Source of the DNA: Nonomuraea deserti
GTDB lineage: Bacteria; Actinomycetota; Actinomycetes; Streptosporangiales; Streptosporangiaceae
Length of the DNA stretch: 64,000 bases
Direction: 5' to 3'
Assembly: GCF_004348685.1 (NCBI RefSeq)
Contig: NZ_SMKO01000016.1
Location: 25,332 to 89,331, forward strand
Numbering within the stretch: position 1 is the stretch's first letter; every line of letters begins with the position of its first letter. Of the stretch, positions 19,155 to 28,570 are shown in pieces. The position numbers and the translations under genes are program-made. Under the pieces are notes generated by a model, which saw only the letters and a program-made list of their open reading frames with translations, made no database searches and was not told where the DNA came from.

Positions 19155-19919
19155 CTAGAGCGGCGTGACGTAGGCGCCGGAGATGCCGCCGTCCACCAGG
19201 AACTCGCTCCCCGTGACGAACGACGCGTCGTCGCTGGCCAGGAAGGCCACCGCCGCCGCGATCTCCGAGGCCTCGGCGAAGCGCCCCACGGGGACGTGCA
19301 CCAGCCGCCGCGCCGCCCGCTCCGGATCCTTGGCGAACAACTCCTGCAGCAGCGGCGTGTTCACCGGGCCGGGGCACAGGGCGTTCACCCGGATGCCCTC
19401 CCTGGCGAACTGCACGCCCAGCTCGCGCGACATCGCCAGCACCCCGCCCTTGGACGCCGTGTAGGAGATCTGCGAGGTCGCCGACCCCATGACGGCCACG
19501 AACGACGCGGTGTTGATGATCGAGCCCTTGCCCTGGCGCCGCATGTACGGGATGGCGTACTTGCAGCACAGGTAGACGCTGGTCAGGTTCACGTCCTGGA
19601 CGCGGCGCCAGGCGTCGATGCCGGTCTCCAGGATGGAGTCGTCTTCGGGCGGCGAGATGCCGGCGTTGTTGAAGGCGATGTCGACGCTGCCGTAGGTGTC
19701 GAACGCCGTGCTGAACAGCTCGGCGACGTCGTGCTCGCTGGTCACGTCGGCCTTGACGAAGAGGCCGCCGACCTCGTTCGCCGCCTTGACGCCCGCCTCC
19801 TCGTCGATGTCCGCGCAGACCACCTTGGCGCCCTCGTCGGCGAACCTGCGCGCGGTGGCCAGCCCGATGCCGCCACCCGCGCCGGTGATCACCGCCACCC
19901 GATCCTGCAATCTCTTCAC
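19155..19919 (-). CDS. Short-chain dehydrogenase/reductase
   Basis: A 254-residue NAD(P)-dependent oxidoreductase. The cofactor motif is V-I-T-G-A-G-G-G-I-G-L-A-T-A, D-x-D follows the second strand (V-C-A-D-I-D), the N-N-A-G motif is present, and the active site reads Y-T-A-S-K-G-G. It starts with GTG, 8 bp after the aldehyde dehydrogenase stop, in an operon with the gamma-glutamyl ligase. In this context it probably oxidises the alcohol of a gamma-glutamylated amino-alcohol to the aldehyde that the next enzyme consumes; that substrate is inference. Confidence 0.9.
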   Translation of the reverse strand: MKRLQDRVAVITGAGGGIGLATARRFADEGAKVVCADIDEEAGVKAANEVGGLFVKADVTSEHDVAELFSTAFDTYGSVDIAFNNAGISPPEDDSILETGIDAWRRVQDVNLTSVYLCCKYAIPYMRRQGKGSIINTASFVAVMGSATSQISYTASKGGVLAMSRELGVQFAREGIRVNALCPGPVNTPLLQELFAKDPERAARRLVHVPVGRFAEASEIAAAVAFLASDDASFVTGSEFLVDGGISGAYVTPL

Positions 19920-19927
19920 GTGCTGCC

Positions 19928-21274
19928 TCACTCCCAGGAGATGAAGACGTTCTTGGTCTCGGTGAACGCCGCCAGGGCGTCGGGGCCGAGCTCCCGGCCG
20001 AGCCCTGACTGCTTGAAGCCGCCGAACGGGGTCCAGTAGCGGACCGACGCGTTGGAGTTCACCGACAGCGCGCCCGCCTCGACCGCTCTGGACACGCGGA
20101 GCGCGCGCCCGACGTCGCGGGTCCAGATGGAGCCGCTCAGCCCGTAGGGGGTGTCGTTGGCGATGCGTACGGCGTCCGCCTCGTCGTCGAAGCGTGTCAC
20201 CGACACGACCGGGCCGAAGATCTCCTCGGTGAACGTACGGTCGGTGACGTCCGGGGTGAGCACGGTCGGCGGGAACCAGTAGCCCTTGCCGCCGGGGCAC
20301 GACCCCTGGAGGTAGGGGGCGGCCTCCTGGACGAAGCCGCGCACGCGGTCGAGGTGCTCGGCGCTGATCAGCGGCCCCATCTCGGTGCTCTCGTCGAGGG
20401 GGTCGCCGACGACGACGCCGCGTACGGCCTCGGCGAGGCGTTCCATGAACGCGTCGTACACGCCTGCCTGGACGAGCAGCCGGGACCTGGCGCAGCAGTC
20501 CTGACCCGCGTTGTCGAAGACCGCGTACGGGGCGGCTTGTGCCGCTCGGTCGAGATCGGCATCCGCAAAGATGATATTTGCGGACTTGCCGCCTAGCTCC
20601 AGGGTGACCCGCTTGACCTGGGCCGCCGCCTTGGCCGCGATCTCCTTGCCCACCTCGGTCGAGCCGGTGAACACGATCTTGGCCACGTCAGGGTGCTCCA
20701 CCAGCCGGGCGCCCGCGACCTCCCCCACCCCGGGCAGCACCTGGAGCACCCCCTCGGGCAGGCCCGCCGCCAAGGCCAGCTCGGCCAGCCTCAGCGCGGT
20801 CAGCGGAGTCCACTCGGCCGGTTTGACGATCACCGTGTTGCCGGCCGCCAGCGCCGGGGCCACCCCCCACGACATGATCAGCATCGGGAAGTTCCACGGC
20901 ACGATGACGCCCACCACGCCCAGCGGTTCCTGGAAGGTGACGTCCACGCCGCCGGGCACCGGGATCTGCTTGCCGTGGTCGCGCTCGGGCGCCCCGGCGT
21001 AGAAGTGCAGCACGTCGCGTACGGAGCCGGCCTCCCAGCGGGCGTTGCCGATCGGGTGCCCGGCGTTGGCCAGTTCCAGCAGCGCCAGCTCCTCGCCGTG
21101 CTCGCCCACCAGGTCCGCGAACCTCCTCAGCAGCCGCGCCCGGTCGCCGGGCGACACCTGCCGCCAGGCGGCGTACGCCTTCCTGGCACGCTCCACCGCC
21201 CGGTCGACCTCGGCCGCGTCGGCCGCCTCGACGTCGGCGACGACGTCCTCCGTCGCCGGATTGACGATCTTCAT
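19928..21274 (-). CDS. Aldehyde dehydrogenase family protein
   Basis: A 448-residue NAD(P)-dependent aldehyde dehydrogenase. Motifs are P-W-N-F-P-M-L-I-M-S-W, K-P-A-E-W-T-P, F-T-G-S-T-E-V-G-K, the general base in L-E-L-G-G-K-S-A-N, catalytic Cys in N-A-G-Q-D-C-C-A-R-S-R, and E-I-F-G-P-V-V-S. It resembles PuuC and betaine-aldehyde dehydrogenases. The Asp-Cys-Cys arrangement is common in those groups. It is 10 bp downstream of the ligase gene and is expected to oxidise a gamma-glutamyl-aminoaldehyde. Confidence 0.93.
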   Translation of the reverse strand: MKIVNPATEDVVADVEAADAAEVDRAVERARKAYAAWRQVSPGDRARLLRRFADLVGEHGEELALLELANAGHPIGNARWEAGSVRDVLHFYAGAPERDHGKQIPVPGGVDVTFQEPLGVVGVIVPWNFPMLIMSWGVAPALAAGNTVIVKPAEWTPLTALRLAELALAAGLPEGVLQVLPGVGEVAGARLVEHPDVAKIVFTGSTEVGKEIAAKAAAQVKRVTLELGGKSANIIFADADLDRAAQAAPYAVFDNAGQDCCARSRLLVQAGVYDAFMERLAEAVRGVVVGDPLDESTEMGPLISAEHLDRVRGFVQEAAPYLQGSCPGGKGYWFPPTVLTPDVTDRTFTEEIFGPVVSVTRFDDEADAVRIANDTPYGLSGSIWTRDVGRALRVSRAVEAGALSVNSNASVRYWTPFGGFKQSGLGRELGPDALAAFTETKNVFISWE

Positions 21275-21284
21275 CGGTCACCCG

Positions 21285-22655
21285 TCACATTCGCTCGAAA
21301 CCACGGAACATCTCCCAGTCCGTCACCGCCGCGTCGAACGCCGCCAGCTCCACGCGCGCGTTGTTCGCGTAATGCTCGACGACGTCCTCCCCGAACGCCT
21401 CGCGCGCCAGCTCCGACCCCTCGAACAGGGGGAGCGCGTCGCGCAGGGTGTGCGGCACGGTCTCCGCGCCCGAGTCGTAGGCGTTGCCCTCGAACGCGTC
21501 CTCCAGCGGCAGCTCGGCATCGATGCCGTGCAGCCCGGCCGCCACCAGCCCCGCCACCGCCAGGTACGGGTTCACGTCGCCGCCCGGCACGCGGTTCTCG
21601 ATCCGCAGTGACAGCCCGTGGCCGACGAGCCTGAGCGCGCAGGTGCGGTTGTCGACGCCCCACTTGATCGCCGTGGGGGCGAAGCTGCCCGGCATGTAAC
21701 GCTTGTAGGAGTTGATGTTGGGGGCGTACAGGAGGGTGAGCTCGCGCAGGCAGGCCAGCTGCCCGGCGATGAATCGGGCGCCGAGCTGCGAGAGCTTGTA
21801 CGGCCCCGGTCCGGCCATGACGGGGTCGCCGTCGAGGCTCCTGAGCGAGATGTGGATGTGGCAGGAGTTACCCTCGCGCTGGTTCGGCTTGGCCATGAAG
21901 GTGATCGACCTGCCCTCCTGGGCGGCGATCTCCTTGGCGCCGTTCTTGTAGATGGCGTGGTTGTCGCAGGTCCGCAGCGCCTCGGCGTAGCGGAAGGCGA
22001 TCTCGTGCTGGCCCAGGTTGCACTCGCCCTTGGCGGACTCGACGTAGAGCCCGGCGTCCTCCATGTCCCGCCTGATCCGCCTGAGCAGGGGCTCGATGCG
22101 GGCGGTCCCCAGCAGCGAGTAGTCGACGTTGTAGAGGTTGGCGGGTGACATGTCGCGGTAGCCGCGCTGCCACGCCTCCTCGTAGGTGTCGTCGTAGACG
22201 CAGAACTCCAGTTCGGTGCCGACGTACGCGGCCAGGCCCCGCTCGGAGAGGCGGGCCAGCTGCCTGCGCAGGATCTGGCGCGGAGAGGGCGGCACGTCGC
22301 CGCCGTCCTCCCAGGCCAGGTCGGCCATCAGCAGGGCGGTGCCCTCCTGCCACGGCACCCGGCGCAACGTCGTCAGATCGGGTTTCATCACGAAGTCGCC
22401 GTATCCGCGGTCCCAGGACGACATCGCGTATCCGGCGACGGTGTTCATGTCCACGTCGACCGCGAGCAGGTAGTTGCACCCCTCGGAGCCGTGGTGCAGC
22501 ACCTCGTCGAGAAAATAGCGCGCGGACAGCCTCTTGCCCTGCAACCTGCCCTGCATGTCGGCGATCGCGAGGAGCACGGTGTCGATCCGCCCGGACGCCA
22601 CCTCGTCGCGCAGCTCGCTGACGGAAAGGTATCCGGTGCTCGCTCCATCGCTCAC
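21285..22655 (-). CDS. Glutamine-synthetase-like gamma-glutamyl-amine ligase (GlnA3/GlnA4 type)
   Basis: ATP-dependent ligase of the glutamine synthetase superfamily, about 456 residues. It has the family pieces D-M-Q-G-R-L-Q-G-K-R-L-S-A-R, V-G-T-E-L-E-F-C-V-Y, K-G-E-C-N-L-G-Q-H-E-I, I-T-F-M-A-K-P, N-S-C-H-I-H-I-S-L, and R-I-E-N-R-V-P-G-G-D-V-N-P-Y. True nitrogen-assimilating GlnA has a different tail with an adenylylated Tyr, and the operon here (dehydrogenases plus gamma-glutamyl hydrolase) indicates ligation of glutamate to an amine or ethanolamine. GTG at 22655 was chosen; the longer upstream frame crosses the divergent promoter. First gene of its operon. Confidence 0.87.
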   Translation of the reverse strand: MSDGASTGYLSVSELRDEVASGRIDTVLLAIADMQGRLQGKRLSARYFLDEVLHHGSEGCNYLLAVDVDMNTVAGYAMSSWDRGYGDFVMKPDLTTLRRVPWQEGTALLMADLAWEDGGDVPPSPRQILRRQLARLSERGLAAYVGTELEFCVYDDTYEEAWQRGYRDMSPANLYNVDYSLLGTARIEPLLRRIRRDMEDAGLYVESAKGECNLGQHEIAFRYAEALRTCDNHAIYKNGAKEIAAQEGRSITFMAKPNQREGNSCHIHISLRSLDGDPVMAGPGPYKLSQLGARFIAGQLACLRELTLLYAPNINSYKRYMPGSFAPTAIKWGVDNRTCALRLVGHGLSLRIENRVPGGDVNPYLAVAGLVAAGLHGIDAELPLEDAFEGNAYDSGAETVPHTLRDALPLFEGSELAREAFGEDVVEHYANNARVELAAFDAAVTDWEMFRGFERM

Positions 22656-22702
22656 GCTACGCCGCTCCGATCTGCGCTGACACGCTTCCCCGTTGATTGG
22701 GC

Positions 22703-22715
22703 TAGTCTTAGACCA
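22703..22715. promoter_or_regulatory. Candidate GntR/FCD operator
   Basis: TAGTCTTAGACCA contains the palindrome GTCT-T-AGAC in the 103-bp gap between the divergent ligase and regulator genes. GT and AC half-sites flanking an A/T-containing centre are typical of FadR/FCD regulators. Autoregulation and control of the ligase operon are inferred. Confidence 0.4.
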
Positions 22716-22758
22716 TTGATGTGTATGGCGGGATCCCTTGTCAAGACCTGAGGACACG

Positions 22759-23484
22759 TTGGACGAGTCGGCACGTTTGATGACGGTGCTGCGCCCGGTC
22801 CGGGCCGGCAACGCCTTCGAGGAGACCGTGGAACGCCTGCTCCAGGCGATCAAACTCGGCCTGGTCGCGCCGGGCGACAAGCTTCCCCCCGAGCGCGAGT
22901 TGGCCGTCAGGCTCGGCATCAGCAGGGTGACGCTGCGCGAGGCCATCCGCGCGCTGTCCGACGCCGGCTACCTCGACGTGCGCAGGGGCCGCTACGGCGG
23001 CGCCTTCGTCACGTACGCGCCGCCCGAGCCGGACGCCGGCCACCTGCGCGAGGCCGTCAAGGAGATGGGCATGGCCGACCTGTCGGACGCCCTCACGTTC
23101 CGCCTCGCGGTCGAGTGCGGGGCGGCCCAGGTGCTGGCGATGTCCCGGCCGGCGGAGGAGCAGCGGGCGGTGCTCGTCCGCCGGCTCGCCGACGTGAACG
23201 AGGCCGGCCTCGACGACTACCGCCGGCTCGACACCGCCTTCCACCTGTCGATCGCCGAGCTGACAGGCTCATCCCTGCTCGCCACGACCTGCGCCGACGC
23301 CCGCTCGCGGGTCAGCGACCTGCTCAACGCCATTCCCATGCTCCAGGTCAACCTCGACCATGCCGCCGTGCAGCACCAGGCCATCGTCGACGCCATCCTG
23401 GCGGGCGAACCCGACGCCGCCCGGCAGGCGGTGGCCGAGCACCTGGAGGGCACGGCGGCCCTCCTGCGCGCGTTCCTGGCCTGA
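22759..23484 (+). CDS. GntR-family transcriptional regulator, FCD subfamily
   Basis: About 241 residues. The N-terminal winged helix is L-V-A-P-G-D-K-L-P-P-E-R-E-L-A-V-R-L-G-I then S-R-V-T-L-R-E-A-I-R-A-L. The C-terminal all-helical FCD ligand domain has candidate metal ligands Asp in D-T-A-F-H and His residues in F-H-L-S-I-A and H-Q-A-I. TTG at 22759 is preferred because GAGGA lies 5 bases upstream; alternatives are TTG at 22738 and ATG at 22780. It is divergent from the gamma-glutamylation operon and is its probable repressor. Confidence 0.88.
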   Translation: MDESARLMTVLRPVRAGNAFEETVERLLQAIKLGLVAPGDKLPPERELAVRLGISRVTLREAIRALSDAGYLDVRRGRYGGAFVTYAPPEPDAGHLREAVKEMGMADLSDALTFRLAVECGAAQVLAMSRPAEEQRAVLVRRLADVNEAGLDDYRRLDTAFHLSIAELTGSSLLATTCADARSRVSDLLNAIPMLQVNLDHAAVQHQAIVDAILAGEPDAARQAVAEHLEGTAALLRAFLA

Positions 23485-23544
23485 GGATCGCTGCCGGTTA
23501 CGCGCATATGGGGCTCGCGGGCTCGTAGCATCAGTTCCAGCATC

Positions 23545-24300
23545 ATGGGGAACTGGTTCCAGCACACCATCGTCGCCACAGGACGGCTGCCGCTGTTCTG
23601 TTACTTCGTGGCGCTCATCGTCGCCTTCATCGCCACGCGCATCAACGTGCGCCTGATCAGGGCGAAGATCGGCTGGTTCCGCAACGTGAGCGTGGGCGAG
23701 ATGCACATCCACCACGTCGTGTTCGGCGTCGTGCTGATGATGGTCGGCGGGGTCGCCGGCTTCATCGTCTCGCCCGGGTCACAGGTGGGCACGGCGGCCG
23801 CGGCGTGCGTGTTCGGCATCGGATCGGCGCTGGTGCTGGACGAGTTCGCGCTGATCCTGCACCTGCACGACGTCTACTGGGAAGAGGAGGGGCGCACCTC
23901 GGTGGACGCCGTCTTCATCGCGGTCGCCGTCACCGGCCTGCTCCTCATGGGGCTGCGCCCGCTCACCTGGGACTACGGCACCCTGCTCAACCCGGCCGTG
24001 CTCATCATCGCCAACCTGGCGCTGGCCGTCGTCACCCTGCTCAAGGGCAAGATCTGGACCGGGATGGCAGGGCTGTTCGTCCCGCCCATGCTGCTGGTGG
24101 GCGCGCTGCGCCTGGCGCGGCCGGGCTCGCCCTGGGCCCATTGGTTCTTCACCAAGCAGTCACCGCGCAAGATGGCCAAGGCGATCCACCGGGAGGAACG
24201 CTGGCGGCGGCCGGTGATCCGGGTCAAGATCGCCTTCCAGGAGTTCCTCTCAGGGCGGCACGATCTGCCGTCCACGCGGCGCGGGCGTCGGCATACTTGA
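23545..24300 (+). CDS. Conserved integral membrane protein with His/Asp-rich motifs
   Basis: 251 residues and about six predicted helices; family function unknown to me. Unusual charged motifs lie at helix boundaries: E52-M-H54-I-H56-H57 before helix 2, then D99-E100-F and H106-L-H108-D109 near helix 3-4, followed by an acidic loop (W-E-E-E-G). Such clustered His/Asp/Glu residues in a membrane protein suggest metal binding. The C-terminal ~50 residues are basic and cytoplasmic (K-Q-S-P-R-K-M-A-K). It stands alone, 60 bp after the GntR gene. Confidence 0.7.
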   Translation: MGNWFQHTIVATGRLPLFCYFVALIVAFIATRINVRLIRAKIGWFRNVSVGEMHIHHVVFGVVLMMVGGVAGFIVSPGSQVGTAAAACVFGIGSALVLDEFALILHLHDVYWEEEGRTSVDAVFIAVAVTGLLLMGLRPLTWDYGTLLNPAVLIIANLALAVVTLLKGKIWTGMAGLFVPPMLLVGALRLARPGSPWAHWFFTKQSPRKMAKAIHREERWRRPVIRVKIAFQEFLSGRHDLPSTRRGRRHT

Positions 24301-24303
24301 GAC

Positions 24304-24842
24304 ATGGCGCCTCCTTCTCTGTTCGAAGGGCCGGGGGAGAAGGTGCAGCAGCGTCTGCTGCATGCTGTGCTGCCCGTGTGCGACCGTTACGGCCTCGTGC
24401 TCCCACGCGATGAGGGCGCACGGGTTCACCGGTCGCCCGAGCGGAAACCTCGACTTCGCCACGGCCGCGGAGCTGCCCCTGCCCCTCGTGGTCGAAGGCG
24501 TCCTCGGAGCGTTCCAGGAGGCCGGGCTGCACGCGTCGATGATCGAGGTGACACCGCGTACGGGGCGGTTGACGGTCGAGGCCGCCGGCGAGAGCCGCCC
24601 GTTCGGCCTGTTGCGCGAGGCGCTCGGCGTCGGCCGGTCGCCTGCGGGATGGTGCGGGTGCTGAGCGTGGAAGACGCGTCGAGCTCATCGCGGACGACGA
24701 GTTGGAGGCCTACGGGGTGGATCCGCGCCGGATCGGGGAGATTCGGCGGTTCGCGCATGCGTGGGTGGAGGACATCAGGCTGCGGCGGGTCGACGACGGT
24801 GACGCCGATGTGGACGATCCCGATTTGCCGGACATCGACTGA
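24304..24842 (+). pseudogene. Decayed nucleotidyltransferase of the AbiEii/AbiGii-toxin family
   Basis: Pieces of one protein lie in three frames. Frame 1 from the ATG at 24304 reads Q-Q-R-L-L-H-A-V-L-P-V-C-D-R-Y-G-L-V-L. After a small deletion at about 24403, frame 2 continues H-A-M-R-A-H-G-F-T-G-R-P-S-G-N-L-D-F-A-T-A. From about 24680, frame 3 gives the C-terminus E-L-E-A-Y-G-V-D-P-R-R-I-G-E-I-R-R-F-A and W-V-E-D-I-R-L-R-R, ending at TGA 24840-24842. The order matches actinobacterial AbiEii-type proteins of about 250-300 residues, so the middle is also deleted. The D-x-D-like catalytic core is reduced to N-L-D-F. Not functional as it stands. Confidence 0.75.
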
Positions 24843-24980
24843 TTTTCTGCCATAAAGCGCCCGCAAGGTCACAAGGTCGTCCCTGGGTCCACGCCGCCGG
24901 AGGGATGACACCACGAGGCGGCCACCGAGCGTAGGGCCAGGCCCGCTCCCCGGATGTCGTCTCCTCCTCACGAAGGAGGT

Positions 24981-25023
24981 GTCAACCAAAGTTGACATAC
25001 TCAGGTCGTCAATTTAGGTTGAC
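24981..25023 (+). promoter_or_regulatory. Promoter with two 16-bp operators for the ABC exporter
   Basis: A near-consensus promoter, TTGACA (24992-24997), 17-bp spacer, TAGGTT (25015-25020), is overlapped by two copies of one palindrome: GTCAACCAAAGTTGAC (24981-24996) and GTCAATTTAGGTTGAC (25008-25023). Their centres are 27 bp apart. They cover the -35 and -10 elements, which predicts tight repression. Arm sequence and length would suit a MarR-type dimer; the regulator is not obvious nearby. Confidence 0.75.
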
Positions 25024-25097
25024 CCTGGCGGATCGGTGCCGATCGAGGCTTCCCGTTCGTTGGAGCGAAGTCGAGAAATGTCGTGAAAGGGGTTGCG

Positions 25098-26810
25098 GTG
25101 GTCAAGGAGTTGCTCGCCTACGTACGCCCGCACAGAAAGGTCCTGTTCCTGGGCGGGCTGCTGGGCCTGATCGGCTCGGTGGCGGGTCTGGCGATGCCGT
25201 TGCTGGCCAAGTACGTCGTCGACGCGTTCGGCCAGAACACGTCGATGGCCGGGCCGCTGTTAGGGCTCACCGCCGCGGTGCTGGTGGGCGCCGTCGTGTC
25301 GGCCGGTGGCAGTTACCTGATGGAGCGCACGGGCGAGGGCATCGTGCTCGGCGCCAGGCGCGGGCTCGTGGACCGGATGTTGCGCCTCAAGGTCGCCGAC
25401 GTCGACCGGCTCAAGCCCGGCGACCTGATGTCGCGGGTGACCGGCGACACGACGCTGCTGCGCGCCGTGCTGACCAACGGCATCGTCGAGTCGGTGAGCG
25501 CGGCGTTCATGCTGGTCGGGGCCATCGTCATGATGGCGGCCATGGACGGCGTGCTGCTGCTGATCACGCTGCTCGTGGTGGTGGTGATCGGCGGGCTGGT
25601 CGCGCTCATCATGCCGAAGATCCAGCGGGCCCAGACGCACGCCCAGGAGGCCGTGGGCGAGATGGGGGCCGTGCTGGACCGGGCGCTGCAGGCGTACAGG
25701 ACGGTGAAGGCGAGCGGCGCGGAGGAGCGGGAGATCGCCGAGGTGGGCGAGGCGGCGGTGCGCGCCCGTGACAGGGGCCTGCAGGTCGCCGGGTGGACGT
25801 CGCTCGCGGGCGTGGCGACGTGGATGGCGGTGCAGATCGCGTTCCTGTGCGTGCTGGGCGTCGGCGGGTCGAGGGTGGCCTCCGGCACGCTCGAGGTGTC
25901 GTCGCTGATCGCGTTCCTGCTCTACCTGTTCTACCTCGTGCCGCCGATCGGGCAGCTGGTCCAGGGCGGTGTGCAGCTCCAGCAGGGCCTGGCCGCGCTC
26001 AAACGGATCAAGGAGATCGAGGAGCTGCCGGCGGAGCCGACCGAGCCGGTCCGCGTCGCCCGGGGCAGCGTGGAGCCGGTCGGGGTGACGTTCGAGGACG
26101 TGGTGTTCCGGTACGGCGAAGACCGGCCGATCGTGCACGACGGGGTCACCTTCGAGGTGCCGCCCGGCGGGCTGACCGCGCTGGTGGGGCCGTCGGGGGC
26201 GGGGAAATCGACGGTGTTCGCCCTGCTCGAACGTTTCTACGACCACCAGGGCGGCACGATCAGGATCGGCGGCCGCGACATCCGCGACTGGCCGCTGGGC
26301 GAGCTGCGGGCCGCGCTCGGCTACGTCGAGCAGGACGCCCCCGTGCTGGCCGGCACGTTGCGGGAGAACCTGCTCTTCGCCGCCAGGGATGCCACCGACG
26401 AGGAGCTGCACCGCGCGATCGCCCGCACCCGGCTCGACGACCTGGTGGCCAGGCTGCCCGAAGGGCTGGAGACGGCGGTCGGGCACCGCGGCGTGCTGCT
26501 GTCCGGCGGCGAGCGGCAGCGCGTCGCCATCGCCAGGGCGCTGCTGCGCAAGCCCCGGCTGCTGCTGCTCGACGAGGCCACCTCGCAGCTCGACGCGGTC
26601 AACGAGCTGCGGCTGCGCGAGGTCATCGCCGAGGTGGCCGCGGAGACCACGGTGCTGGTCATCGCGCACCGCCTGTCCACCGTGACCAACGCCGACCGGA
26701 TCGTGGTCATGGAGGGCGGGGGCGTACGCGCGGTCGGCACGCACGACGAGCTGGTCGGCCTGGATGACCTCTATCGCGAGCTGGCCGCCACCCAGTTCCT
26801 GGTGAGCTAG
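25098..26810 (+). CDS. ABC exporter, fused permease and ATPase
   Basis: A 570-residue half-transporter. Six helices occupy about 15-300 (first: V-L-F-L-G-G-L-L-G-L-I-G-S-V-A-G-L-A), followed by the ATPase: Walker A G-P-S-G-A-G-K-S-T, Q-loop Y-V-E-Q-D-A-P, signature L-S-G-G-E-R-Q-R-V-A, Walker B L-L-L-L-D-E-A-T, H-loop I-A-H-R-L-S. It should work as a homodimeric multidrug or lipid exporter. GTG at 25098 has AAAGGGG 6 bases upstream and is preferred over the GTG at 25083. It sits behind a strong promoter with two operators. Confidence 0.93.
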   Translation: MVKELLAYVRPHRKVLFLGGLLGLIGSVAGLAMPLLAKYVVDAFGQNTSMAGPLLGLTAAVLVGAVVSAGGSYLMERTGEGIVLGARRGLVDRMLRLKVADVDRLKPGDLMSRVTGDTTLLRAVLTNGIVESVSAAFMLVGAIVMMAAMDGVLLLITLLVVVVIGGLVALIMPKIQRAQTHAQEAVGEMGAVLDRALQAYRTVKASGAEEREIAEVGEAAVRARDRGLQVAGWTSLAGVATWMAVQIAFLCVLGVGGSRVASGTLEVSSLIAFLLYLFYLVPPIGQLVQGGVQLQQGLAALKRIKEIEELPAEPTEPVRVARGSVEPVGVTFEDVVFRYGEDRPIVHDGVTFEVPPGGLTALVGPSGAGKSTVFALLERFYDHQGGTIRIGGRDIRDWPLGELRAALGYVEQDAPVLAGTLRENLLFAARDATDEELHRAIARTRLDDLVARLPEGLETAVGHRGVLLSGGERQRVAIARALLRKPRLLLLDEATSQLDAVNELRLREVIAEVAAETTVLVIAHRLSTVTNADRIVVMEGGGVRAVGTHDELVGLDDLYRELAATQFLVS

Positions 26811-26836
26811 CCGATGTAGTCTGCGGGTGACATTGA

Positions 26837-26852
26837 TGAATGCTCTCATTCA
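26837..26852 (+). promoter_or_regulatory. hut operator copy 1 (hutU)
   Basis: TGAATG-CTCT-CATTCA, a 6-bp perfect inverted repeat with a 4-base spacer, lies between a TAGTCT -10 candidate (26817-26822) and the AGGAGG site of hutU. The same palindrome precedes the M20-hutF genes at 33130. Confidence 0.7.
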
Positions 26853-26863
26853 GGAGGGTCACC

Positions 26864-28513
<1,650 letters not shown>

Positions 28514-28570
28514 GTGACTCCTGATGCCGATGTGGGATGAGAACGCCAGGTTCACGGCGTTGGAGGAGGC

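Noticed and set aside
21285..22655. Annotation of the ligase as the main glutamine synthetase GlnA
   Set aside because: The genomic context (dehydrogenases and gamma-glutamyl hydrolase) fits amine glutamylation, and I did not see the adenylylation-site tail of GlnA1.
24224..24998. Two minus-strand frames across the AbiEii relic
   Set aside because: Arg/Pro-rich shadows; the plus-strand fragments match one family in order.
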